A stretch of 64,000 nt of DNA from Thiothrix winogradskyi (lineage in GTDB: Bacteria; Pseudomonadota; Gammaproteobacteria; Thiotrichales; Thiotrichaceae). The position numbers and the translations under genes were made by a program. Numbering within the stretch: the stretch's first letter is position 1; every line of letters starts with the position of its first letter. Positions 33,462 through 43,038 of this stretch are shown one piece after another. The stretch is from positions 4,030,001 through 4,094,000 of the forward strand of contig NZ_CP091244.1 in NCBI RefSeq assembly GCF_021650935.1, given 5' to 3'. The notes beneath the pieces are model-generated. The model saw only the letters and a program-made list of their open reading frames with translations, searched no databases and was not told where the DNA came from.

Positions 33462-33899
33462 TTAATCGGCACGGAATTGTGCGTGACAGCTCATGCACTG
33501 GTTCATGATTGTAGTGGTGTGCTTGAGCAAATCTTCCATGTCGTCGGTTTCAGCACGAATCACCAGCTCTTCAAACAGCATATGGGTAGGACCGCCGATG
33601 TCTTTGAAGGCTTGCGGCAAGCGGCTGCGTAAGGTGTCGGGGGTGGCGCGTGCCATGCGATTGCCGGATTGGGTGGCGAATTCGGCAATCAGCTTACGGT
33701 CTTCTGTGCTAATGCCTTGCAGGATACCTTGGATGCTACCGAGCATTTTACGCATTTCGCTGAGGAATTCGGTGCGTTCTTCCGGGGTCATGCCCAAGCT
33801 GGTACGCGGGTCTGCTACGGTAGTGTCAGCGGCAAACGTGGGTAAGGCACTGCTCAGGCACAATAGCCCAGCCAGTAGGTAAGCGGAATAAGGTTTCAT
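33462..33899 (-). CDS. Cytochrome c'-like protein
   Basis: A 145-residue periplasmic protein with a signal peptide (residues 1-23, TFA-ADTT) and a four-helix domain ending in the haem-binding motif CMSCH (135-139), only six residues from the C-terminus, the classical position in cytochromes c'/c556. Cytochromes c' bind NO. The ATG at 33899 is chosen because the longer frame adds a charged leader before the signal peptide. First gene of the operon with DUF4395, divergent from a Crp-like regulator. Confidence 0.8.
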   Translation of the reverse strand: MKPYSAYLLAGLLCLSSALPTFAADTTVADPRTSLGMTPEERTEFLSEMRKMLGSIQGILQGISTEDRKLIAEFATQSGNRMARATPDTLRSRLPQAFKDIGGPTHMLFEELVIRAETDDMEDLLKHTTTIMNQCMSCHAQFRAD

Positions 33900-33955
33900 G
33901 GTGCGGCGACTCGTTGAAATTGTGATTTCGCAATATTGCCACGTCTGCCTGACTA

Positions 33956-33974
33956 ATGACATGATAGCTGTCAT
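33956..33974. promoter_or_regulatory. Inverted repeat overlapping the start of the Crp-like regulator
   Basis: ATGACA-N7-TGTCAT; the right arm includes the ATG start codon of the regulator gene at 33973. In the same divergent region, ATTGTGATTTCGCAAT (33919-33934) is a second imperfect dyad. Either could be an operator for the regulator. Confidence 0.4.
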
Positions 33975-34503
33975 GTCTGAATCACTCATTACCCAATTAC
34001 AAACATTGCCCGATAGCAAGCAACGCCAACTTGCCGCTGGTGCATTCCTGTTCCATCAAGGTGACAGCGTGGAGGCGTTGTTTGTGGTGTTAGCGGGTGA
34101 AGTCCGCTTAATTCGCCATCAACCCGACGGCGGCAGTCTTACCCTGCAACGCGCAACAGCAGGGCAAGTATTAGCCGAAGCTTCGTTGTACGTGCCCTGT
34201 TACCATTGCCATGCCGTTGCTGAAAAAGCCGCTTATCTCCATGTATTACCCAAAGCCGTGGTATTTGCCCGCTTGCAAAGTGACGCTGACTTTGCACAAC
34301 AGTGGGCTGCGTATCTGGCACGGGAGGTACAACAAGCGCGGTTACGTAGTGAATGGCTCTCCCTGAAAACCGTGGCGGCGCGTTTGGATGGCTGGCTGAA
34401 TTGGCACGGCGGCAAACTCCCGCCCAAAGGCGAATGGAAAGCCTTGGCTGAACAGTTAAGCATTAGCCCAGAGGCGTTATACCGCGAAATTGCCAAACGC
34501 TAA
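33973..34503 (+). CDS. Short Crp/Fnr-family regulator
   Basis: A 176-residue protein: a cyclic-nucleotide-binding-type barrel (about 15-95, LAAGAFLFHQGDSVEALFVVLAGEVRLIRH), a dimer helix and a reduced C-terminal helix-turn-helix (GEWKALAEQLSISPEALYREIAKR). It is about 50 residues shorter than typical Crp/Fnr, mainly in the DNA-binding domain. The ATG at 33973 follows the divergent intergenic dyads. It probably regulates the cytochrome c'/DUF4395 operon. The ligand is unknown; C75 and C77 in VPCYHCHAV may sense redox or haem. Confidence 0.8.
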   Translation: MSESLITQLQTLPDSKQRQLAAGAFLFHQGDSVEALFVVLAGEVRLIRHQPDGGSLTLQRATAGQVLAEASLYVPCYHCHAVAEKAAYLHVLPKAVVFARLQSDADFAQQWAAYLAREVQQARLRSEWLSLKTVAARLDGWLNWHGGKLPPKGEWKALAEQLSISPEALYREIAKR

Positions 34504-34511
34504 TGGCGTTT

Positions 34512-35498
34512 TTACCCCCCCGTCATCGACATAAACCGCAATACCTGTGTTTGCGTTTGGTTGAAGTGATGTTCCTGTGGCTTCAACCACAATGCTTTGC
34601 GGATAACCCGTTGTAAGGCTTCATCAGTGATGCCCTCTCGCAGGAATGGACGCAATCCCACGCTGTGTTCCTGCCCCAAACACAAGTACAACGTGCCATC
34701 CACACCCAGCCGCACACGGTTACAGGTCGCACAAAAATGCTGCGAAATCGGCGTAATAAACCCAATCTTCAACCCCGTAGCGCCGATGGTGTAATACTGT
34801 GCCGGGCCACCGCCTTCCATAATCGACGGCAACAAATTGTAGTGTTCCGCCAGCCGTGCCTTAACCGTTTGCAGGCTCAGGTAATACGAATCGCGGGCAT
34901 TGCGCCCCGTTTCGCCCATCGGCATGGTTTCGATAAAACGCAGGGTAAAGCGGTGTTCCAGACAGAATTCCACCATATCCAGCACTTCGTCGTCGTTAAT
35001 GCCCTGCATCACCACCATATTGATTTTGATGGGGGTAAATCCGGCGGCTTTGGCTGCCATCAAGCCTGCCATGACTTTATCCAACTTGCCTTTGGTAATC
35101 AGTTGGAAACGTTTGGGTTGCAGGCTATCGAGACTGACATTGAGACGGGAAACGCCTGACTGCTTGAGTGCCACTGCGTCATGTGCGAGACGATTGGCAT
35201 TGGTACTTAAGGATAAATCGGTAATGCCGGGTAATGCTGCCAGCCGCGTTGCCAGTTCGGGCAAGCCCTTGCGCACCAACGGTTCGCCCCCCGTCAAGCG
35301 CAACCGACTCACACCCAAGGCGGCAAACGCTGCCGTGACCCGCTCAATTTCCTCGAAACTCAGCCAATGATCCGGCACGGTATAATCGGTGAAGTGTTCG
35401 GGCATACAGTAAAAACACCGCAGGTCACAGCGATCCGTCACCGATACCCGCAAGTAGCTAATTTCACGCCCAAACGGGTCAATCAATCCATTACCCAT
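34512..35498 (-). CDS. moaA: GTP 3',8-cyclase (molybdenum cofactor synthesis)
   Basis: A 328-residue radical SAM enzyme with the N-terminal cluster C24-x3-C28-x2-C31 (CDLRCFYC), LTGGEPLVRKG, and the C-terminal cluster CATCNRVRLGVDGTLYLC, ending in the conserved GG tail. It makes the first intermediate of molybdopterin, needed by NarG. The ATG at 35498 was chosen over a start four codons earlier. It lies just downstream of the nar operon terminator and has its own promoter region. Confidence 0.95.
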   Translation of the reverse strand: MGNGLIDPFGREISYLRVSVTDRCDLRCFYCMPEHFTDYTVPDHWLSFEEIERVTAAFAALGVSRLRLTGGEPLVRKGLPELATRLAALPGITDLSLSTNANRLAHDAVALKQSGVSRLNVSLDSLQPKRFQLITKGKLDKVMAGLMAAKAAGFTPIKINMVVMQGINDDEVLDMVEFCLEHRFTLRFIETMPMGETGRNARDSYYLSLQTVKARLAEHYNLLPSIMEGGGPAQYYTIGATGLKIGFITPISQHFCATCNRVRLGVDGTLYLCLGQEHSVGLRPFLREGITDEALQRVIRKALWLKPQEHHFNQTQTQVLRFMSMTGG

Positions 35499-35513
35499 AC
35501 ACCACCTCATGAA

Positions 35514-35544
35514 GAAAAAAACGGGCGATATTGCTACCGCCCGT
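35514..35544 (-). terminator. Intrinsic terminator at the end of the nar operon
   Basis: Read on the minus strand: stem ACGGGCG / CGCCCGT (35544-35538 with 35527-35521) followed by a run of seven T residues. It ends transcription from the parvulin gene and separates the nar operon from moaA. Confidence 0.85.
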
Positions 35545-35594
35545 ACCCCCGGTCAGTGGCTTACTTCCGACCGGTTTCGGAGGGTCTGAAAAAC

Positions 35595-36368
35595 TTACTG
35601 CACCAACGGCGAACCGGCTGTTGCAAACGGGATACCGTCCACCCCGATTTCATGACTCAGCAATTGCAAGTACTGGCTTAACGCTGTGCGCGTTGCCTGT
35701 TCATGCAAATACTGGCGGATGCGCGTTGCAACGTGTTCATAGTCCAACGGCTCGCCTTCCACGCGCTGATCCACCCGCACCAGATGAAAACCAAAGCGCG
35801 TTTCCACTGGCTGTTCGGCAAGTCCGACCGGCAAGCGCCATACTTGCCGCTCGAATTCTTCCACCGTTTGCCCTTTCGACAATTGCCCCAAACTGCCACC
35901 TTGCCCCGATGATGGGCAGGCAGAATACTGCTGGGCTAATGGCGTAAAGCTATCCGGGTCAGTTTGCAACTGCCGTAACAACTGGGTCGCAAGAATGCGC
36001 TGTTGGTCACGTTGCTGCACATCATCCGGTGCGGCGGGCAGCAAGATATGACTCACTGCCAGCAATACCGGCGTTTGAAAGCGTTGCCGATTGCTCTGAA
36101 AATAGTGAAGACACTGCGCCTCTGTTGGATCGGGTACTTGCATATCCCTTTCCAACAACAGGGCGGTGCGTTCTTCTTCACTAGCGGCTTCGATACCCAG
36201 TTGTGCAGCGCGTTGTTCCAGCAAGGTTTTCACCACCAAGCTGGTTGCCGCTGCTTGCCATGCTTCATCCAATTGTGCTGCCGAGTGGTATTGCAACTCC
36301 GCCGCAATCGCCTCTTCAGTCAGCACTTGCGCACCAACGCGCACGGGGGTATACGTCCCAACTTCCAT
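35595..36368 (-). CDS. Cytoplasmic parvulin-type peptidyl-prolyl isomerase of the nar operon
   Basis: A 257-residue protein with an N-terminal helical region and a parvulin domain (about 100-200: VSHILLPAA...FTPLAQQYSACPSSGQGGSLGQLSKGQTVEEFE...TRFGFHLVRVD). There is no signal peptide, unlike SurA or PpiD, and it resembles NifM-like accessory isomerases. As the last gene of narGHJI (3 bases after narI), it probably helps fold or mature the cytoplasmic NarGH; this is inferred from context. Confidence 0.85.
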   Translation of the reverse strand: MEVGTYTPVRVGAQVLTEEAIAAELQYHSAAQLDEAWQAAATSLVVKTLLEQRAAQLGIEAASEEERTALLLERDMQVPDPTEAQCLHYFQSNRQRFQTPVLLAVSHILLPAAPDDVQQRDQQRILATQLLRQLQTDPDSFTPLAQQYSACPSSGQGGSLGQLSKGQTVEEFERQVWRLPVGLAEQPVETRFGFHLVRVDQRVEGEPLDYEHVATRIRQYLHEQATRTALSQYLQLLSHEIGVDGIPFATAGSPLVQ

Positions 36369-36371
36369 ACA

Positions 36372-37049
36372 TCACCCCCGCGCCCGCACGATCTGATACT
36401 GACGGGTCACGTATTGCACCGGCACGCTCCAGATATGCACCAAGCGCGTAAACGGGAACAACAGGAAAATGGTCAGACCGAGGAAAATATGCAGCTTAAA
36501 GATAAAGCCCACATCCGCCAGATGCGCCGCCGCACCGCCTTTAAAGAACACAATGGATTGCGCCCATTCCGCCAGTTTCAGCATATTGCTGCCATCCAAA
36601 TGCCCCAAGGTCGGCAAAATCGTCAGCAAACCCAGCGTCACTTGTACCAGCAAAATTGCAATCACCGCCAGATCCATCGTTGTCCCCGTGGCACGTACCC
36701 GTGGGTCATTTTTACGGCGCAAAAACAGCAACAATGCACCATACCAGCAAGCCGCTCCCGCAATGCCGCCGACAATAATCGCCATGACTTGCTTGGTTCC
36801 AGCCGACATAAACGGTTCATACAACCAATGCGGGGTCAGCAAGCCGACCAAATGCCCAAAGAAAATCACCAGAATGCCCACATGGAACAAATTGCTGGCT
36901 TTACGCATTCCCGTACCGCTCAACATCTGGCTGGAACCTGCCCGCCAGGTGTATTGCGCTTGGTCATAACGTAACCAACTACCGATCAGAAACACCGCCC
37001 CCGCTACATACGGGTACAGCCCAAAGAAAAGTGAATCAAAGTAAGACAT
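36372..37049 (-). CDS. narI: Respiratory nitrate reductase gamma subunit
   Basis: A 225-residue, five-helix cytochrome b subunit starting at the ATG 37049 (MSYFDSLFFGLYPYV). Haem-ligand histidines are visible in LFHVGILVIFFGHLVGL and in LHIFLGLTIFLLFPFTRLVHIWSVP near the C-terminus. It takes electrons from quinol and passes them to NarH. An upstream in-frame start lies within narJ and is rejected. narJ ends 2 bases before. Confidence 0.95.
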   Translation of the reverse strand: MSYFDSLFFGLYPYVAGAVFLIGSWLRYDQAQYTWRAGSSQMLSGTGMRKASNLFHVGILVIFFGHLVGLLTPHWLYEPFMSAGTKQVMAIIVGGIAGAACWYGALLLFLRRKNDPRVRATGTTMDLAVIAILLVQVTLGLLTILPTLGHLDGSNMLKLAEWAQSIVFFKGGAAAHLADVGFIFKLHIFLGLTIFLLFPFTRLVHIWSVPVQYVTRQYQIVRARG

Positions 37050-37050
37050 A

Positions 37051-37734
37051 TCAGTTCTCCCGAAAATGCAGCGTGTGGGTTTGGTTGGTGGATTGGGTGG
37101 GTCGGCACGACGCGCCTTTGTCTTCCACAAAAGCGACCATTTCCTCTTCCCAGACCTTATCCATCGCAGCGGCGGTATCGTCGCGGGGTTCAGTTGCCAC
37201 TTTACCGCGCAATTCCCCCATGTTCGGCTGGATGCCAATCATCGCCAGCAACGCATCAAACAACAGGTGGTAATTGCTGCCGCGCTCCTGCAAGCGTGCC
37301 GATAACAGCGCGAGAATCGGGTGAACATCACCCAGTCCTTGCGCCGCTTCCGCTTCGCTGCGGGTGGCGAGGTATTCCAGATACAACGGGATGTAATCCG
37401 GCAATTCCTTGACACTCAACTCCAGCCCCGCATCGCGGTATTGCTGGAGCAAATCCACCATTGCCTGCCCACGATCCCGCGATTCACCGTGAACGTGTTC
37501 AAACAGCAACAAGGACAGCGAACGCCCGCGATCAAACAGCGCCACGTAGTCTTCCTGCGCATCCAGCAAATCGCCCGTACCCAGTTGCTGGATAAAAGCG
37601 GTCAGGGAATCGCGCAAGTTCACCGGCAAACGGGTTTCTTCGCGCACCACGTCAATCAAGGCACTCCGCGCTTCGATCAGTTCCGCCGTGGGGTAATCCA
37701 TTAAGCGTGCCAGTACGGCAAAAATCTTAATCAT
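37051..37734 (-). CDS. narJ: Nitrate reductase molybdenum-cofactor assembly chaperone
   Basis: A 227-residue all-helical TorD/NarJ-family chaperone, with LLDAQEDYVALFDRGRSLSLLLFEHVHGESRDRG and the conserved ELPDYIPLYLEYLA segment. It binds the NarG N-terminus and promotes cofactor insertion. It overlaps narH by 4 bases (ATGA). Confidence 0.95.
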   Translation of the reverse strand: MIKIFAVLARLMDYPTAELIEARSALIDVVREETRLPVNLRDSLTAFIQQLGTGDLLDAQEDYVALFDRGRSLSLLLFEHVHGESRDRGQAMVDLLQQYRDAGLELSVKELPDYIPLYLEYLATRSEAEAAQGLGDVHPILALLSARLQERGSNYHLLFDALLAMIGIQPNMGELRGKVATEPRDDTAAAMDKVWEEEMVAFVEDKGASCRPTQSTNQTHTLHFREN

Positions 37735-39284
37735 GGCTTGACCTCCTGCTTCACGAAGTCGATTTTCTGCACCATTGTCACGGTTTGCTTGCGCCCGCCG
37801 AACAGGTTGGTTTGGTTCGTACCCGTGCTAGTGCCGCAACCGTCGCCGAAGCTGAAACCGCAGCCGCCGCGTTCTGGGAAGGCTTCGCGTGCCAGTTCGC
37901 GGTGACTGGTGGGAATCACGTAACGGTCTTCGTAATTAGCAATCGCGAGGTAACGGTACATTTCCTTGGCTTGCGCCTCCGACAAACCGACTTGTTCCAA
38001 TGCACGGGTATCGTGGATGCCTTCCACGGTTTCCGCCCGTTTGTATTGGCGCATGGCCATCAAGCGTTTGAGTGCCAATTTCACCGGCTCTTCATCGCCC
38101 GCTGTCAGCAGATTTGCCAAATAACGTACCGGAATCCGCAAGCTGTCCACGTCCGGCAATACGCCGTCGTAGCCGATCTTGCCCGCATCCGCCGCTGATT
38201 GGATTGGGGAGAGTGGCGGCACATACCACACCATTGGCAAGGTACGGTATTCAGGGTGCAACGGCAGTGCCAGCTTCCAATCCATCGCCAGCTTCCACAC
38301 GGGGGATTCTTGCGCGGCTTTCAGCACATTGTCAGGAATGCCGTCTTTCTTCGCCTGCTCAATCACTTTCGGGTCAAACGGGTCGAGGAATACCTCAAGT
38401 TGTTTCTGATACAAATCCTTCTCGTTCGGGGTGCTGGCAACAGCTTCAATCTGATCCGCGTCATACAACAACACGCCAAGGTAACGGATACGCCCCACGC
38501 AGGTTTCGGAACACACCGTCGGCATCCCTGCTTCAATGCGTGGGTAACAGAAAATGCACTTCTCGGATTTGCCGGATTTCCAGTTGTAGTAAATCTTCTT
38601 GTAAGGGCAACCACTCACGCACATGCGCCAGCCACGGCATTTGTCTTGGTCGATCAACACAATGCCGTCTTCGTCACGCTTGTAAATTGCACCGCTGGGG
38701 CAAGAGGCCACACATGCCGGATTCAAACAGTGTTCGCACAAACGCGGCAGGGTAAACATAAAGGTGTTTTCAAATTCACCATAAATGTCCGCCTGAATCT
38801 GGTCGAAGTTTTTATCCTTGCGGCGTTTGGAAAATTCTGTGCCGAGGATTTCTTCCCAGTTTGGTCCCCATTCGATCTTGTCCATACGCTGCCCAGAAAT
38901 CAGTGAGCGCGGACGGGCTACGGGCTGATGCTTGCTATCCGGTGCGTTGTGCAAGTGTTGGTAATCGAAATCGAAGGGTTCGTAATAGTCGTCAATCGCG
39001 GGTAAGTCAGGGTTGGCAAAGATATTCGCCAGCAAGCGGAATTTACCGCCGATGCGCGGCTCAATCTTGCCATCGGCACGACGCAACCAGCCGCCTTTCC
39101 ACTTTTCCTGATTCTCCCACTCTTTGGGATAACCAATACCGGGCTTGGTTTCGACGTTATTGAACCATGCGTACTCCATGCCTTCGCGTGAAGTCCAAAC
39201 GTTTTTGCAAGTAATCGAGCAGGTATGGCAGCCGATGCACTTGTCTAAATTCAGCACCATGCCGACTTGGGAACGGATTTTCAT
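37731..39284 (-). CDS. narH: Respiratory nitrate reductase beta subunit
   Basis: A 517-residue iron-sulfur protein with four cluster-binding groups: CIGCHTCSITC near residue 16, CEHCLNPACVASCPSGA, CRGWRMCVSGCPYKK (the Trp in this group marks the [3Fe-4S] site) and CIFCYPRIEAGMPTVCSETC. It transfers electrons from NarI haems to NarG. The C-terminal tail is Gly/Cys-rich (GGCGFSFGDGCG). It overlaps narG by 4 bases and narJ by 4. Confidence 0.96.
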   Translation of the reverse strand: MKIRSQVGMVLNLDKCIGCHTCSITCKNVWTSREGMEYAWFNNVETKPGIGYPKEWENQEKWKGGWLRRADGKIEPRIGGKFRLLANIFANPDLPAIDDYYEPFDFDYQHLHNAPDSKHQPVARPRSLISGQRMDKIEWGPNWEEILGTEFSKRRKDKNFDQIQADIYGEFENTFMFTLPRLCEHCLNPACVASCPSGAIYKRDEDGIVLIDQDKCRGWRMCVSGCPYKKIYYNWKSGKSEKCIFCYPRIEAGMPTVCSETCVGRIRYLGVLLYDADQIEAVASTPNEKDLYQKQLEVFLDPFDPKVIEQAKKDGIPDNVLKAAQESPVWKLAMDWKLALPLHPEYRTLPMVWYVPPLSPIQSAADAGKIGYDGVLPDVDSLRIPVRYLANLLTAGDEEPVKLALKRLMAMRQYKRAETVEGIHDTRALEQVGLSEAQAKEMYRYLAIANYEDRYVIPTSHRELAREAFPERGGCGFSFGDGCGTSTGTNQTNLFGGRKQTVTMVQKIDFVKQEVKP

Positions 39285-42200
39285 TTTACTGCCTCCTGAA
39301 TGGTGTCATTGCCTTCGCCGTCCAGCCAATCGACGTTGGTCATCTTACGCACAATGACGAATTCATCGCGGTTAGAGCCGACCGTGCCGTAGTAGTTGAA
39401 GCCGTAAGCCTGTTGCGCATAACCGCCGATCATGTGGGTCGGTTTCGGGCAAACGCGGGTGACGGAGTTGTGGATACCGCCGCGCTCGCCAGTAATCACC
39501 GAACCGGGTACGTTCACAATGCGTTCTTGCGCGTGGTACATCAGCACCAATCCCGGCATGACGCGCTGGCTGACCACTGCCCGCGCTGCGATTGCACCGT
39601 TGGCGTTGAACAGGTCGATCCAGTCGTTATCGACAATGCCCAGCTTTTTGGCATCGTCCTCACTCATCCACACAATCGGCCCGCCGCGTGACAGCGTAAG
39701 CATCAGCAAGTTGTCGGTGTAGGTGGAATGGATGCCCCATTTTTGGTGCGGGGTAATCCAGTTCAACGCCAGTTCCGGGTTGCCGTTGGACTTTTGGTTG
39801 AGCATCGGCTTGATGGTTTTGGTGTTGATCGGCGGGCGATACACCAACATGCTTTCGCCGAAATCACGCATCCAGTCATGGTCGAGGTAGAACTGCTGCC
39901 GCCCTGTCAAGGTACGCCACGGAATCAACTCGTGAACGTTGGTATAACCCGCGTTGTACGACACATGCTCATCTTCCAAACCCGACCACGTAGGGCTGGA
40001 AATGATTTTGCGCGGTTGCGCCACGATGTCGCGGAAGCGGATTTTCTCGTCTTCCTTGTTCAAGGCAAGGTGGGTATGGTCAATGCCGGTAATTTTCGAC
40101 AAGGCTGCCCACGCTTTCACCGCCACTTGCCCGTTGGTTTCGGGGGCAAGCGTTAGGATCATTTCCGCCGCATCAATTGCGCTGTTCAGGCAGGGGCGAC
40201 CTTCGTTTGTGCCGCTGGTGTGTTGGTGATTGAGTTTGCCAAGGAACGCGACTTCGGTTTCGGTATTCCAGCCGATGCCTTTGCCACCGTTACCGAGCTT
40301 TTCCATCAACGGACCAATCGAGGTGAAGCGGTCATAGGTTTCAGGATAGTTGCGTTCGACCGCAATCATGGCTGGGGCGGTTTTGCCCGGAATCAGGTCG
40401 CATTGGCCTTTTTTCCAGTCTTTCACGCCGACCGCCTGACCGAGTTCGGCGGGCGCATCGTGCAACAATGGCAGTGTCACCAAGTCGGTTTCCACGCCCA
40501 AATGCCCAACGCACACCCGTGAGAATTCCTTGGCAATGCCTTTGTAAATTTCCCAGTCGCTCCGCGCTTCCCATGATGGGTCAACGGCGGCGGTCAGCGG
40601 GTGAATGAAGGGGTGCATGTCAGAAGTATTGAGGTCATCCTTTTCGTACCACGTCGCGGTCGGTAGCACGATGTCGGAATACAAGCAGGTGGTGGACATA
40701 CGGAAATCGAGCGTCACCAGCAAATCGAGTTTGCCTTCGGGCGCGTCTTGATGCCACTTCACTTCTTGCGGTTTCACCCCGCCCATTTCACCGAGGTCTT
40801 TGCCTTGCACACCATGCTTTGTGCCCAGCAAATACTTGAGCAAGTATTCATGCCCTTTGCCCGAAGAACCCAGCAAATTGGAACGCCACACGAACAGGTT
40901 ACGCGGGAAGTTTTGCGCGTTATCGGGGTCTTCCGCCGCAAACGCGATCTTGCCGGATTTGAGGCTGGCAACGGTGTAATCCGCCGGACTCATGCCAGCG
41001 TCTTTGGCTGCCTTGGCAATGCGTAACGGGTTGGTATTGAGCTGGGGTGCGGAAGGCAACCAGCCCATGCGCTCGGAACGCACGTTGTAGTCGATCAGAT
41101 TGCCCGAATGGCGTTCAAGGTTCGCCAGCGGGGAGAGGATTTCCTTGATTTCGAGCTTTTCATAACGCCATTGGCTGGAATGGTTGTAGAAAAACGAGGT
41201 GGAATTCATTTGACGCGGCGGACGACTCCAGTCCAGTGCGAACGCCAGCGGCAACCAGCCCGTTTGCGGACGCAGCTTTTCCTGCCCGACATAATGCGCC
41301 CAGCCGCCGCCGGATTGCCCGACACAGCCGCACATGGCGAGCATATTGATCAAACCACGGTAGTTCATGTCCATGTGATACCAATGGTTCATGCCCGCGC
41401 CGACGATAATCATCGACTTACCCTTGGTCTTGTCGGCAGTATCGGCGAATTCCCGCGCAATGCGGATCACTTTGTCACGCGGTACGCCCGTAATCGTTTC
41501 CTGCCATGCCGGGGTGTACGGTGCATTGGCATCGTCGAAACCTTTGGCACTGTCATCTTCACCCAAGCCACGGCTGATACCGTAGTTGACCATGTTCAGG
41601 TCATACACCGACACCAACCTGCCTTCGCTGCCATCTGCTAGAGTCACTTTGCGGGCAGGCAGTTTGTAGGTGAGGACATCTTTCAGCACATTGCCCTTGA
41701 AGTAATCGGAAGGCACGCCACCGAAATACGGCAGGGCAACATCCACCACTTCATCGTGACGTTCCACCAATGACAATGACAGCGTGACCTCTGCGTGGGT
41801 TTTGGCATCTTTTTGTTGCAGATTCCACTGACTGCTGCCATCCCAGCGATAGCCGATGGAACCATTCGGGGAAATGATTTCACCCGTGGCATCGTCAATC
41901 GCCACGGTTTTCCAGTCCGGGTTTTTCTCTTCGCCCAAACCAGCAACGAAGTCGCTGGCACGCGCAAAACGTCCCGCCTGATAGCTGCCATCGGCACGCT
42001 TTTCCAGCAACACCAGATTCGGCCAGTCGGTGTAACGGCGCACGTAATCGGTGAAATATTCGCTGGGCTTGTCAACGTGGAATTCTTTCAGAATGACGTG
42101 TCCGAATGCCATTGCCAACGCCGCATCCGTGCCCTGCTTCGGGTTCAGCCATTGGTCGGCGTGTTTGGCAACTTCCGCGTAGTCCGGCGTAATTGCGACG

Positions 42201-43033
42201 GTTTTTGTGCCTTTGTAACGCACTTCGGTAAAGAAATGCGCGTCGGGGGTACGGGTTTGCGGAACGTTAGAACCCCACGCAATGATATAACTGCTGTTGT
42301 ACCAGTCGGCGGATTCGGGTACGTCGGTTTGCTCACCCCACATCATCGGCGAGGCAGGCGGCAAATCGCAGTACCAGTCGTAGAAACTCATGCACGTCCC
42401 GCCAATCAAGGACAGGTAACGGCTGCCAGCAGCATACGACACCATCGACATCGCCGGAATCGGTGAGAAGCCAATCACACGATCCGGGCCGTATTGCTTG
42501 GCGGTGTAGACATTGGAAGCTGCAATCAGCTCATTCACTTCATCCCAGTTGGAACGCACGAAACCACCCAAACCACGCCGAGTTTTGTAGGATTTCGCCA
42601 TGGTTGGATTTTCAACGATAGATTCCCACGCCGTGACCGGATCAGGGTTTTTCGCTTTGGCAGAACGCCACAATTCCATTAACTGGCGGCGCATCAAGGG
42701 GTATTTGAGGCGGTTCGCACTGTACATATACCAGGAATAGCTTGCGCCACGCGGGCAACCACGCGGCTCATGATTCGGCAAATCCGGGCGGGTACGCGGG
42801 TAGTCGGTTTGCTGGGTTTCCCACGTCACCAAGCCGTTTTTCACGTAGATTTTCCAGCTACACGAACCCGTGCAATTTACGCCGTGGGTGGAACGTACCA
42901 CCTTGTCGTGCTGCCAGCGTTTGCGGTAGCCGTCTTCCCAGTCGCGGCTCTCTTCGGTCGTCGCACCATGCCCGTTGGAAAACGGTGTTTGGGTGCGTTT
43001 GAAAAAATTCAGTCGGTCAATAAAGTGGCTCAT
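39281..43033 (-). CDS. narG: Respiratory nitrate reductase alpha subunit
   Basis: A 1250-residue molybdopterin enzyme. The N-terminus has the FS0 cluster ligands H50, C54, C58 (THGVNCTGSC) and the later C in GCPRGASYSW; the cofactor-binding domains follow (YNSSYIIAWGSN, GAGMNHWYHMDMNYRGLINML). There is no twin-arginine export signal, only the vestigial start region typical of cytoplasmic NarG. The ATG at 43033 is used; a TTG at 43042 overlaps the DsrC-like stop. It reduces nitrate to nitrite on the inner face of the membrane. Confidence 0.96.
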   Translation of the reverse strand: MSHFIDRLNFFKRTQTPFSNGHGATTEESRDWEDGYRKRWQHDKVVRSTHGVNCTGSCSWKIYVKNGLVTWETQQTDYPRTRPDLPNHEPRGCPRGASYSWYMYSANRLKYPLMRRQLMELWRSAKAKNPDPVTAWESIVENPTMAKSYKTRRGLGGFVRSNWDEVNELIAASNVYTAKQYGPDRVIGFSPIPAMSMVSYAAGSRYLSLIGGTCMSFYDWYCDLPPASPMMWGEQTDVPESADWYNSSYIIAWGSNVPQTRTPDAHFFTEVRYKGTKTVAITPDYAEVAKHADQWLNPKQGTDAALAMAFGHVILKEFHVDKPSEYFTDYVRRYTDWPNLVLLEKRADGSYQAGRFARASDFVAGLGEEKNPDWKTVAIDDATGEIISPNGSIGYRWDGSSQWNLQQKDAKTHAEVTLSLSLVERHDEVVDVALPYFGGVPSDYFKGNVLKDVLTYKLPARKVTLADGSEGRLVSVYDLNMVNYGISRGLGEDDSAKGFDDANAPYTPAWQETITGVPRDKVIRIAREFADTADKTKGKSMIIVGAGMNHWYHMDMNYRGLINMLAMCGCVGQSGGGWAHYVGQEKLRPQTGWLPLAFALDWSRPPRQMNSTSFFYNHSSQWRYEKLEIKEILSPLANLERHSGNLIDYNVRSERMGWLPSAPQLNTNPLRIAKAAKDAGMSPADYTVASLKSGKIAFAAEDPDNAQNFPRNLFVWRSNLLGSSGKGHEYLLKYLLGTKHGVQGKDLGEMGGVKPQEVKWHQDAPEGKLDLLVTLDFRMSTTCLYSDIVLPTATWYEKDDLNTSDMHPFIHPLTAAVDPSWEARSDWEIYKGIAKEFSRVCVGHLGVETDLVTLPLLHDAPAELGQAVGVKDWKKGQCDLIPGKTAPAMIAVERNYPETYDRFTSIGPLMEKLGNGGKGIGWNTETEVAFLGKLNHQHTSGTNEGRPCLNSAIDAAEMILTLAPETNGQVAVKAWAALSKITGIDHTHLALNKEDEKIRFRDIVAQPRKIISSPTWSGLEDEHVSYNAGYTNVHELIPWRTLTGRQQFYLDHDWMRDFGESMLVYRPPINTKTIKPMLNQKSNGNPELALNWITPHQKWGIHSTYTDNLLMLTLSRGGPIVWMSEDDAKKLGIVDNDWIDLFNANGAIAARAVVSQRVMPGLVLMYHAQERIVNVPGSVITGERGGIHNSVTRVCPKPTHMIGGYAQQAYGFNYYGTVGSNRDEFVIVRKMTNVDWLDGEGNDTIQEAVK

Positions 43034-43038
43034 GGCAA

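Noticed and set aside
41795..42466. Plus-strand open frame of 223 codons within narG
   Set aside because: Antisense to conserved NarG sequence, no ribosome site and no family resemblance.
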